A stretch of DNA of 22,845 bases, taken from assembly GCA_005223375.1 (NCBI GenBank), contig RXOD01004406.1, positions 1 through 22,845 of the forward strand. The letters run 5' to 3'. The notes under the pieces are model-generated. The model was not told the DNA's origin. It did not search any database and worked only from the letters and a program-made list of their open reading frames with translations. The DNA comes from Amoebophrya sp. AT5.2 (lineage: Eukaryota > Sar > Dinophyceae > Syndiniales > Amoebophryaceae). This document shows, piece after piece, positions 1-10,400 of the stretch. Both the position numbers and the translations under genes were made by a program. Positions within the stretch are counted from its first letter, which is position 1, and each line of letters starts with the position of its first letter.

Positions 1-203
1 TTCAAGGTTGTACGTTAACACTGTATCAATCTCAGTACTTTTTGGATAAAAACTGGCTTGGTTTTGACTTTGCAGCCCCACGTAGAAGATCTAGATCGTC
101 AACAGCTACGCTTACTCGGGCCACGACCCCGGCCTCCCTGCACCGTCGCACCCGCACGACCTCGCACAAGTACTTCATCTGCTCGAGCTCTTCTCTACCT
201 CTT
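1..203. other. Region downstream of the five-exon gene, nothing firm
   Basis: This lies past the stop of the minus-strand gene and should hold its 3' untranslated region. A minus-strand reading frame stays open across it (about 32-295), but it overlaps the low-complexity tail of that gene and shows no family resemblance. An additional 3' exon in this frame cannot be excluded. I see no repeat or RNA gene. Confidence 0.3.
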
Positions 204-2562
204 CTAACAAGAATCAGACCCCTCCTCGTCGGCCTTGGCCTTCTTCGTCTTCCCTTTCCCCTCGTCCTGCTCCACTGCGGCCGCAGCCGGCGCACCGTCG
301 GCCTTCATTTCTCCCTTCGCACCCGCACCGGCCCCCGCAGCAGGCGCGGCGGCTGCAAGAGTGCGAGCGGTGGCGGGACTTGCAGTACCCGCTCCCTGAA
401 TATCCGCAGGCGCAGGTTTCTCGTCCTTTTGCTCCGCGTCTGTTGCAGGAGCGGCTTTCGTGTTCTTGAATTGCCACCTCTGGGCGGCTCCCTTCAACTG
501 CGCCTTCGTCACTGGTTCTTTGACGGCCTTCTTGGGTCCGCGGTCCTTCTTCTCCGGCTCCCAGCGGAACTCAGTGGGCGATACCGGCGTCGCCTGCGGC
601 ACCCCGTCCTTTCGGTTTGCGATCGCGGTTTGGTACATCTGGAAATCGTCTTTGTTGTACACGCACAGCTCGATCGAGAAGTGCCTCAGCATCACCGCTC
701 GCTCATCTGCCTTCAACTGCTTAAACGCGGCCTCGATCGCCTTCGCGGTGAGCGCCGGAAACAGGTCCGCGTCTTCGAGTTGTTGGTCGACCTTTTTCTT
801 GCTTGAGCCGATGTTTTTGAACGTCTGATAGGGGCCCGCCTGAGTCGGGATCATGCCCGCCTGAAAGCCGTCGCTTAGCACCGGCACCCGGATAATCGCC
901 GCGTTCTTCGCCGCGGGGTTCGCCGCCTTCGCCTTCACCAGCTCCTTGAACACGTTGGCGTAGGTCGCGGCCAACGGTACGGCCGGATCGAGCTTGGGAC
1001 CACTATACTTCTTCGAGGAAAAGTCGGGCGCAATCGTGTGAATCACCTTGTGGCGTGTGCAGGAGGCGCAAAAAGCAACTGCCAAACTTACTCTCACTAT
1101 TATCACTATGTGTATGTGTGCACTTAGAATAGAACATTCTTACGTAGCAGGAGTAAGTCTAAGTCTTCCTCTTGTTTGTTCTTAGTCTAAAAGGCCTATG
1201 GTGCGTCGGTTCTTTCACGGGGTCGGCAAGCGAGAGGGGCTCGGCGGACGATCGATTTCTGGAAAGCGCCATCGAATCTGACACAAACCGGTAGCCTTCG
1301 AACCAGTCGCGTAGTTTTAACTTTTGCGACATCAGCACGGGCGCTTTATTCAAATCCTCATGTGCGGCGCGCTGTGGCCACTGGCCTGTCCGATTTCATC
1401 TTTCAGCAGGCTCTTCGGTATCGCTAACCCTAACGCTATCGGTCCCTAGTATATCTATCGGTCTATGTCTACTTTCTTATGTATCTCTCTACTTGATGTC
1501 AGTCTATCTAAGTAGGTCTCGTAGTTAGCAGTTGGGTTTTAAACATGCCCGCGCGTACAGTTCGCTGCGAACATTCCCGTTTTTCCTGCGTACGCATGGA
1601 ATTTCGCCTGGGTGGCATGCTGGACAGAGTCGGTGACCTCCTGGGGGAGCGTGGTCTGCCAAGATCCGCCAAACCCCCGAATCCAATTGTAGAGATTGTA
1701 CGACTCCGTGTGCGCGAAAGCGAGGCCAGGCACGCCGCGAGACGAGTCCGACAGAGTCATTTTCCCCTGAGTCACCTCCTCCGCAGTAGAATCAACCACC
1801 ACCTGGTCGACGGTTCGAAACGGGCTTAGGAATCACTACTTATATCAGGATGAGCTTCCAGATTTGATTGGAGGGGAACGAGCAACAGGAACAGCCGGTG
1901 CCGGAGGGGCCTGCTGACATGTAGCACTAGCCTATCTGTATCTTCAGGGGGAAACAAAGAAATTCAAATTCATTTTCATTCGTTATTTTATTTTTAACAA
2001 GGAAGAGAAACAATATCAACTAGCATCTATACGTATTTCTGCGTTTTTTCCGGGCTTTCTTGCACTTGAATGCGATCACGGTCAAGGGGCCCCTGACTTT
2101 GGGCGCCGAGAACCCCATAGGGCTTGACTTCCAGTATGTCAAAGATGCCGGTCGCCTTCGCTTCACCACCATCGGACTTCGCGATCGCGGTCGATCCAGA
2201 ATCCGCTGAGATAACCACCTGTATCAGCTATCATGTGTGTCACCTTCACGTTTCTTTTTGATAAAATATCAGAATCAGACATACTATACTACAAGTAGTT
2301 TCATCAGAATCAAGTTAATGCGGTGCAGGATCCGGAGCTGACCATGTAGTCTACCAGGCTTTCTCAGAATCGGTAGCACCATTTGATGAAGTTCAACATA
2401 AGTACATGCATGCTCGTCAGGTTCCTGCAGCTTCAGACCGAAGTCCAAACGCCTAGAAAGAGAAACATAAAAGCGTTATAATACCTGCAGGCCCTTCACC
2501 ATGGTGACGCTGACGCCGCCAGCCGTGAAGAATAGAAGAGCGCGTCCCATCCCCTTCAACAT
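204..2562 (-). CDS. Five-exon gene, possible macro-domain-like protein with N-terminal leader
   Basis: I assemble five exons: 2562-2485, 2218-2033, 1802-1559, 1385-1219 and 1046-204. All four joins are GT-AG and keep one frame, giving about 505 residues ending at a TAG. Exon 1 starts MLKGMGRALLFFTAGG, a short hydrophobic stretch that could be a signal peptide or membrane anchor. The middle is not recognised. Across the exon 4/5 join the product reads LADPVIHTIAPDF, then LAATYANVFKELVKA and IRVPVLSDGFQAG. This order resembles the second half of macro (ADP-ribose-binding) domains, which have VIHTVGP, an AYRN-type helix and a Ser/Gly loop. The N-terminal half of such a domain is not clear, so the call is weak. 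The last 100 or so residues are Lys/Ala/Glu-rich low complexity. The fourth intron (1218-1047) has the 4-base repeat GTGA at both junctions. The exon 1 start is the first Met of a short open stretch, and a further upstream exon cannot be excluded. I am fairly sure of the gene but not of its function. Confidence 0.55.
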
Positions 2563-4432
2563 GCTATGGCTACTATGGAGGTGGTCGACGATGTTTTGCT
2601 TTGCTTTGGCTATAACCGATTTCTGATGTAGCTGTGTCTCAGCGTAGTGATGCTTGTGAGTGTAGTCGTGGTCTCTGCTTTGTCTTTAAGTGTGCACGGA
2701 AAGTAGAAACTCAGTTCATCGGACGAGGAGCAAGACCTGCACGCACAGAAAGTAGAAAGATGGCAAAACCGACCACGCAGAGGGAGCGGCGTCGACAAAC
2801 CGAAATTCAAATTCCCAAAGAGAAACAAAAAGACGTGTGACCATCAATTTGAATATCCACGACCGATTACGCACAAACCTTTAATACGTGAACCTCTTGC
2901 AACCACGCGCGAGCAGGAGCGGTGCACCGATGATCACAGGCGATGCCATTTTTTCACCATCCGATGTTGGCGCCTGGTGAATGTGGTGCAACCGATTTTC
3001 AGAGCGAAAACTCGTTCGCAGAGACAGGCGCCGGGACCGAAATCATTTCGTACGCGTACCTGTAATTCAGTGCTAAACACTAACTTACGATAGCAGTATA
3101 ACGGCACCCACCTCGTCAGCGGTCGTTCAAAAAGCAAGCTCGGCAATTATTGGCGTTGTCCCGGTGTTGAGTGCGTTCTTAATTCAAGACCGATGACGAT
3201 GCTGCGCAGAAAAATCTTGATCAGAATGCATGGAATGAATCACCAACAGGTGCAAGTGTTGACACACTTCTTCATATGCGTGACCCCATCGCTGCAGTTT
3301 GCACGCCTGTCACCTCCACCTCCTGCCCCTACGCCTTCGCCCGCAAACGACTTGCGTACGGGTCGACCTTCTCGGACAGGGCCAGCCGGTGTAAAAAGCA
3401 AACTTGCTCTTGCCTTCTTACTCTCTCTCTCTCTCGCATGTTGAGGCGGCTAAAGTTCTACTACACACCTAGAACCCGGGCGCGACTTTTAGAGTAGGAG
3501 TCGATAGCGATACCCCCGGCGTGCTGCGGCTGGGCGCTGCGTCGCGCGCTCGCTTTCGCTGGCAACGGATTTACCTTGAACACCCTTGCGGTGCGCGGGG
3601 ATCGGCCGCACCGCCATAGACCTCTTTTTTGCAGTTAGTCCTTTATCCTTCCCCAGTGTCACAACTTTGCGATAGCTCTCGTAAGGGTAGGTGCTCGCGC
3701 CGTTGTGGCGCTGGCGGCCGCGGCACGGCGGCGCGAGGAAAAATACTCTCTCTCTCGATGTGGTTGAGCATCCGGCTTGCACAAGCCCAGTCGGCGGGAT
3801 CATCTAGCTATTTCATGCACCATATCATATGATCTTCGACAGGCCAAATTTATGGTGCTCTCGACCGAGGTCGAGGTCGAGCATGTTTTTATTATTTGCC
3901 GCTCTTCGGAAGGCAAGAGGTCGCGGGTCGTGGCGGCATCGGCACCACCATCGACCCACAGCGGATAACCCCGCCGAGTGTTGAAAGAAGATGATGGCAG
4001 ATTCCTCGCGTAAGCAAAGCGCGCGGTCTTCTTCTTTGAGAAAGGTTTCGTTTACCGAGGGGCAGCTGCATAGGTAGCAGAACGCGGCGTTCAGCTCGGC
4101 CGCCATGCGTCTTAGAGGCGAGAGAAAGTCGCATCTTTCCCTTTGAAAGTAAACATTCCGTTCAACAATTTTAAAAACGAGCGCAGTAAGTCTAAGTACG
4201 AGGACCCTCATCTTCAAAAAAGTCAGCCGGAAAACGATCTTCAAAAGGGAAGGAGTATCATGGCGGGTGAATCGGGAGTTGCAGAATTAAGCAGGGCGAT
4301 ATCATCTACTACTTAACTAGGGTCTCCAATCAAATAGGCGGGCTTTTTCGGAGGTTATCGCGAGGGGCAGCAGCGGAGTAGGGAGCAGAGTCGGCTCATC
4401 AATCGATCAGAACGCTAAATCGGCGACTACAT
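2563..4432. other. Intergenic region between the channel gene and the five-exon gene
   Basis: About 1.9 kb without a supported gene. It should contain the 3' end of the channel transcript and the upstream region of the five-exon gene, both on the minus strand. Only short open frames occur on either strand and none has a recognisable motif. There are two short CT-dinucleotide runs (about 3421-3436 and 3748-3758). Base composition shifts between GC-rich and AT-rich blocks, as in the introns elsewhere in the window. No tRNA-like or rRNA-like structure was recognised. Confidence 0.4.
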
Positions 4433-7400
4433 CTAAAAATGCGAAATTTTTCGATCTCTCCTCCTCTTCGCTAATCGGCGCTTCTTGCAGTAGGACACCG
4501 GGTCGAGGTTCAGGGAGAGGTTGCTCATCATCAGCGGCTCCCGGCGCGGCTTGGACTGGCGGTAGAGGCCCACGACGAGCAGTATGGTGGGGCCAGGTGG
4601 TAAGTGGGAAACAATACATTTCCACCCTCATATGTCGCACCCCCCTCAGCGGGGGTAGAAACGACACCGAACGCAGAGGCTAAGATCTCATTGGACAGAG
4701 GTCCGCCGAGCTCGCTCAAACGCTGGGGGAGGGTCGCCCCAACGCTGGGGGAGTGGGTAAGTGGTTACCTAAGTAAGGGTGATTACCAGGTAATTGATAA
4801 GGATTGCAAGACAAGTTTCAGGACAACTGTACTCCCATCGGCAGCGCTGTAGTTTTTAATCATCAATGAGGGATGGAAAATATAATAAGGTAACTAAAGC
4901 TAACTACTAGGCTACTGGGGGAGCTCATATCCGATGCTTGCGTTCGTATCTCCAGCGTACTCACAAGTGGTATACCAGGTAAGTGATTTTTTGGGGGGCT
5001 TTTTGGGTTCCCGCCCTTTGTCGTTCCTTAAAAGCGGTCAGCAGTTGGAGGAAAGCCGCCGCTTCGTGGTCGGCAAGCTTGGCAGTCCTGCACCGTATAG
5101 CCGACAACCAATCTCCACCCTAACCCTAAGCGTTCTCTTTTTCCCTGCTTTCAGGACTATCAGCACTGTTGTAGTCAGTAGCTTCCGCTTGCCTCTCCCT
5201 CCAGACGCTCACTCTTTCATCTCCTTACCCCCACGATGGGGCATCTCTGAAACCGCCCGGCGCTTCGCGCCGGGCGGTTCTGGTTCAGAGCGCCTTAACG
5301 CTGTCGCCATCTAGGGCAATCCGCCACCTCCTAAGGCTAGGGCAATCCGCTACCCAAGTCGGGGCCCGCCATTACAAAGTGCTTACCATTTGCCCACTCA
5401 CCATCTGGCCCCGTCATAAGCAGCCCCTTCTGGAACAGCATCCACTCGAAGAGCTGGAACAACGACCGCCCGACGAACTTCACCGGCACGCGCAGCACGA
5501 TCTGCTCGTGATCCACCAACGACTTCACCAACGCCGGCAGCGACGGGTTGTAAAACGTGCCCACCGCAAGCGAGGTAAACACGCCGGAAGTAAAACAACC
5601 GCCGGAAGCGTACCTTTTCATTTTTGGGGGGGATAAGGATGATTGTGTCAGAAAGCGATATTAGGTAATTTGATCCAGAAACATATAGCAAGAGCTACCT
5701 TGGGAAGAACATGGCTTGTAGATCTCCCGTGCCGGTTGGTCCGTCGAAGAAGCTGCTCTGCAGCCTTTTTTCCTCGGCGGCCTCCTCCGCGTTGGTTTCC
5801 TGTTTTCCCTCGATGCCGCCCTTGATCAGCAGCGAGAGGAACTCCATCGTTCCGTAGATCATCTTCCACAGGTCCCGGGTCAGCGCCCGAAATAAGTAGT
5901 GCGTGAGGAACGCCTTAATCCCCGAGCAGCACCCCCCTATCGTTGATCTTCCCCCGCCCCCTCCCCCATCCCCCAGTTGGTGTCCTCCCGGAGCGTCTGC
6001 TCCTGCCCGCTGCTCCTGCCCGGCCTTGGTCGCCACTTCCAGCTCGGCGATGAAGGTCTCCTCCAGCACCTCGTCGTCCATGAAGGGCAGGTACTGGTGC
6101 ATCTGCTCGAGCGTCAGCTCCGTGATGATCAGCGGACCGTCGGGTTAGAAAGGTCCAAGATGCCACCAGGTGGCCTCAAAATACAGCCAAAATACCGTCA
6201 AAATACAACGTGCCAGCGGAGTGAAATCAGAAGCACTGCGCCCACGCATGGATCTACAGATACAGTCCGCAGAGCCACGCCGACCAAAGTCCAGAGAGCC
6301 AGGAGCTTCCCCGGACGAGCTGCAGCACCACCTAGTCCTAGCCCGTATAAAAATAAAGCTGCAATTAGAACTAGGGCTTTCTGGTCGGCAGGTGCTGGCG
6401 CATCTACTCGAGCGTGAGCTCCGTATGCATCCTTGCTGTTAGCATCCGTGGCTCTTTCTAATCGGGCACGAACCCGCACGCGAAGCGGTCCACGTCCTCG
6501 ATCACCTGCTCGTCGCCCGTGTTCAGCCCGTCCGGCCCGCCGCTGTCCTCCTGCTTCAGCTGCTGCTCGATGAACCGGGTGCAGAAAATGCTCTCCGCGT
6601 CCACCATCTGCTCGTCAATACTGTCATCAATGCCGTCGTCCTCGGGCTGCTCCTCCTCGTCCACGTCCTCCCCGAACTGCGCGTTCGCCTTCGCCGCCGC
6701 CTGGCCCCGGCACTGCGCCACGTAAATCACGTTCGCCTCGCGAAAGTTCGCCTGCTCCAAATCGAACAGCACAAGCGGATTGCCTGGAATGATGAATCGC
6801 AAAAATGATCCGACGCGCACGCCGATGAGCAGATGGCGAAATTGCGACTGCGAGCTATTCAAGCTATCGCCATTCAACCTACTTATATTAGAGTTAGAGT
6901 AGCAAATTACAAGCCTGAAGAGCATAGGAACTAAAGAGAATAGAGGAGAATTATGGGCGTATGGAGGAGCGAAAGAAGGAGGAGCGTCAGATGGAGAACT
7001 AATAATTTTTTGGATCTTCCGGGGGCTTCGAGATGAATGTATTCCCGCTGCAAGATCTGGACCGCTGCGCAGTGTAACCGCTTGTGCTTGTCGTGTGTGG
7101 CCTGCTTTTGTAAAGAACCTAGGGCAGCAAGGGGCGTCCCCCTAAACTGCCGGTGTCCATGGATGAGTACTGCCGGGTACTATAGATCGCCGGGTACTAT
7201 AGACCCCCTAAACTGCCGGGTACTATAGATCGCCGGTGTCCATGGATGAACAACTACATCCTCGAGCTCATAGCCTCGAACGACACGGAGAGGTACCGTA
7301 GGTACTGCCAAAGACAAGGAACCTTTCTTTGCCAATAGCCTCGATAGATCCAAGAATCGCTCCAATCGGTGGGCATAGCCGTACCAGTACCTTTCATGTA

Positions 7401-10400
7401 GAAGACGTTTCTCATCATGGAGACGTGGACCCAGTCGGTGGGTATTGCCTCCGCCATGATGAGGATCGGGACTTCGGAGGCCAGTGTGATCGCGCTGCGG
7501 TCGCCTTTTCTCCCCGTGTCCTCGTCGTAGAAGTTGATTTCCCCGCAGGTGCGGACGAAGTGCTTCAACCCCATGGTGTTCGGGTACTTCAACCCCACGA
7601 TGCACATCATGATATGCCCACCCTTCACCAGCAGACTGTGTGGCATCTGGTGCAAGGTAGAATCCCGGAGCATGATATTAATTGATGACCATGCACGACC
7701 TTACCCTGGCTATCGTCTCCTCGATGACCAAGAACAGATACAGAATCAGATTCAGAAACAAAAGTATTATAGGGTAGGACACCAGCCTAAAAACTCAAAC
7801 TTATAGATCAAGTAGGTAAACCTGTCTCGGGTGTGTTGCGCTTTCTTTCTGGTGGCTGAGCTTCTGCAGCACCTCCAGCGTGAGCCGGGCGTGGCTGAGA
7901 TCTGCGTTCGCGTCGACCTCCGCTTTGTACTCGAACCGGGCTTTTGCGGACTTGTAATACTTCTTCGGGGCGCCCCCTGATGAGCCCTCCTCGGCGTCCG
8001 CCATTCCGAGCAGCAGGTCGTTCTGCCGCATTTGCACGATCGCGTCGCGGTCCGCCGCGATGAAGCACCCGAAGGTCTGCTATGACAGAAAATGGGGCCA
8101 GATAGTAAGTGAGGTCCGAAACGATTCGGCTTGACAATCTCGTACTCGGGCTACGTTCGGAAGTCTACCCGGCGCGAAGCGGTTTCAGAGATGCCCCATT
8201 CGATGGTTGGGGGTTAGACCTAGAGGCGGGTGGCACTAGAGCTATAATGGGGGGGTAGAGGGAGCAAGTCATGGGCAGGGGCAGGGGCAGAGCAAGCCAG
8301 GAGTAGCTAGAATGGCGAAAGAGCCTGAAGATCCTGAAAGTAGGGCGAAAGAGGGCGCATTTTAGAGTGGCGCTCTTTTACCCCTGTCACCAGCTCTAGG
8401 GCCTGACAACGATGCCAGGCCGGCCAAGGCCAACCGCAGAAGGCCAACGCCGCCTCTGCTCCTAGTTGTACTGCCGCCCTCTACTTCTATGTCACTGGGG
8501 GAATTCACGGGGTCCGACCACCGCTTACATTACGTTAATGATCAACAGTTATAGGTAAGGTCTACACTTAAAGGATCTAAAGCTGCAGCGGCAGCCAAAC
8601 CCGGTTTTAATTAACTTCTATGTATAGGACCACCACTTACCAACTGGTGGTGATGCGCACGAACTACACGAACTCGACATATTTGCAGCGTTCGCGAGTT
8701 CATCTTGATCTCGTACTCGGGGCCGGGGTTAATCAGCACTTTCCTACTGAAAGAAGTACTTTGCTCCCCGCCCATGCCGTCGTCCTGCTCCTGCTGCGGG
8801 GCCTGCTGCCCTGTGATTTTGATGCATGGATGTGCACAAACATAATTTGCATAGTCTTTTTCCTCGACATCAAGAGAACTCAAGAAGATCACAAAGTACA
8901 GTTGTACCCGTCAGCGGATCTGGTCCTTGGTTCATCTGGTTGCTGTTGGTCCCGTCGAAGAAAGTGATTTCGATCAGGCCGATCAAATAGACGGACTGGA
9001 AGGTGTTGTTCGTCCGCGTCAGAATGTCCATCACCACCTGCCCAAAGCTGCACTTCTTCTGCGCGTACGCCTCGGAAAGCGGGTCCTCGTACAACTCCAG
9101 TCCCAGCGACGTGTAGTACTCGCGCTGCCAGTCGTACATATCTGGCGAGGCGGGGGGCGGGGAGTTTTTGTTTATTTCGCAGAGATGTGGAGGTATTAAA
9201 CGTTTTTTAGGAAGATCATCAAAGTATGTAAAGTTGTAGCGATGCCGTGCTCCTGTGTGGCGAAATTCTTGTTCGCAGTCTTTCACGTAGCCGGCCAGTG
9301 AAAGTGATGCTGTTGAATGGCGCCCCCGGCATCGACAATAGCTCAATACCTTCGTCCAGGTCGTCTTCGTCCACGGCGCACGTGGTGACTAGGTTGCAGA
9401 TGATCGTGAAGAAGGACGGGACTTGTGTCGACTTTCCGATCAAGGAGTACTTCACTTCGTCGATGGCCAGCACCGTGAGCTTCTCCGTTATTCTCCCCTC
9501 CTTCTTCTCCTCCGTCTTCTCCGCGTCCTTCACCAACGTGCGCATCAGGGTCTCCTTTACGCTGAATGTCTTGTCCGCTTTTCTCCCCAGCAAGTACCGG
9601 TACTCGCCGTTGTAGAGGAGCAGGATCGCGCGCACGTCGGGGTGGTACTTGCGAAGGGCCAACGTGCGGACGATGTTCACGCGGTCGTCCTCGTCCGGGT
9701 CGGGCGAGTTCATGTGCGGGAGGATGATGAACGCCGAACTCGTGCTGCAGGCGACGCGCTTCCGGTCCCCCGCGTCCAGGATGTCGCCGACCAGCATGTG
9801 AATCCGAGAAGCCAAAGCCAGATTCTCCCCCCGCCGCAGGTAATTCCCCACGCTATCGAGCGCGTCGTTGGGGGTGGCGAACATGATGACGAGCTCCAAA
9901 TCCTCGGCGTCGTCGGACCGGTCGGGGTGAAACAGCTCCTGGATCACGGAAATCAAAGTGGCGCCGTCGGGATTGCCGAGGACCACGATGTGCGGCGGTT
10001 TCTCCCTGGTCGGGTAGGTGCCTTTCCCGACTTTTTTCTGCCTCGCCATCCGCACCAAGGTGAACATGACCATGAGGATCGACGCGATCCCTCCCATGAT
10101 GGAGAATATGGCGAATAGCCGCCCCAGCCCCGTCGCGGGGACCAGGTCCCCGTACCCCACCGTGGTCACCGTCGTCAGCACGTAGTAAATACTCGAGAAC
10201 ACCGTCCACGCCCGCGGGTTTTCCCGGTCCTGAAACCAGAAAGGCAACGAGGTGGGCTCCCCCACGTTCTCCAACACCATCACCAGCGCCGCCGTGAAGA
10301 ACAGCTGCGCCCCCATCCGCATGCCCAGGTTCGTGAACTGCCAGAAGCTCAAACTGTTGTCCACAAACCGCGTCATCTGGAAGCCCTCCCAGGTGTGCTT

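Larger units (their letters stand above)
6140..6466 (-). mobile_element. Transposon-like non-canonical intron in the channel gene
   Basis: The core element (6145-6461) begins TTAGAAAG on the minus strand and ends CTTTCTAA, an exact 8-base terminal inverted repeat that continues imperfectly for several more bases. It is flanked by the direct repeat CCCGA (6466-6462 and 6144-6140). Removing the element with one repeat copy joins ...GFVPD to GPLIITEL in frame, which restores a segment conserved in BK channels. None of the six equivalent cut positions gives GT at the start and AG at the end. Inside is a damaged partial copy of the following exon (6387-6424) and three 11-base repeats near one end. 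It looks like a non-autonomous DNA-transposon-type introner that is spliced out by an unusual route. Confidence 0.75.

Noticed and set aside
42..806. Long plus-strand open frame of 254 codons
   Set aside because: It is antisense to the last exon of the five-exon gene. Its product is Arg/Leu-rich without any motif, as expected for the reverse strand of GC-rich coding sequence.
1424..1435. CTAACCCTAACG, telomere-like word (also near 5118-5128)
   Set aside because: It consists of only two partial units inside intron sequence and is not an array.
3421..3436. CT-dinucleotide run as a possible promoter or microsatellite marker
   Set aside because: It is too short and too common in such DNA to assign a role.
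8684..8686. Alternative non-canonical end of channel exon 3 at a GCA repeat
   Set aside because: Cutting at GCA (8686-8684 and 8080-8078) gives a shorter, BK-like RTLQTFGCFIA junction in frame, but the GTAAGTGG donor at 8640 gives an in-frame GT-AG intron with a strong donor. I kept the latter; cDNA would decide.
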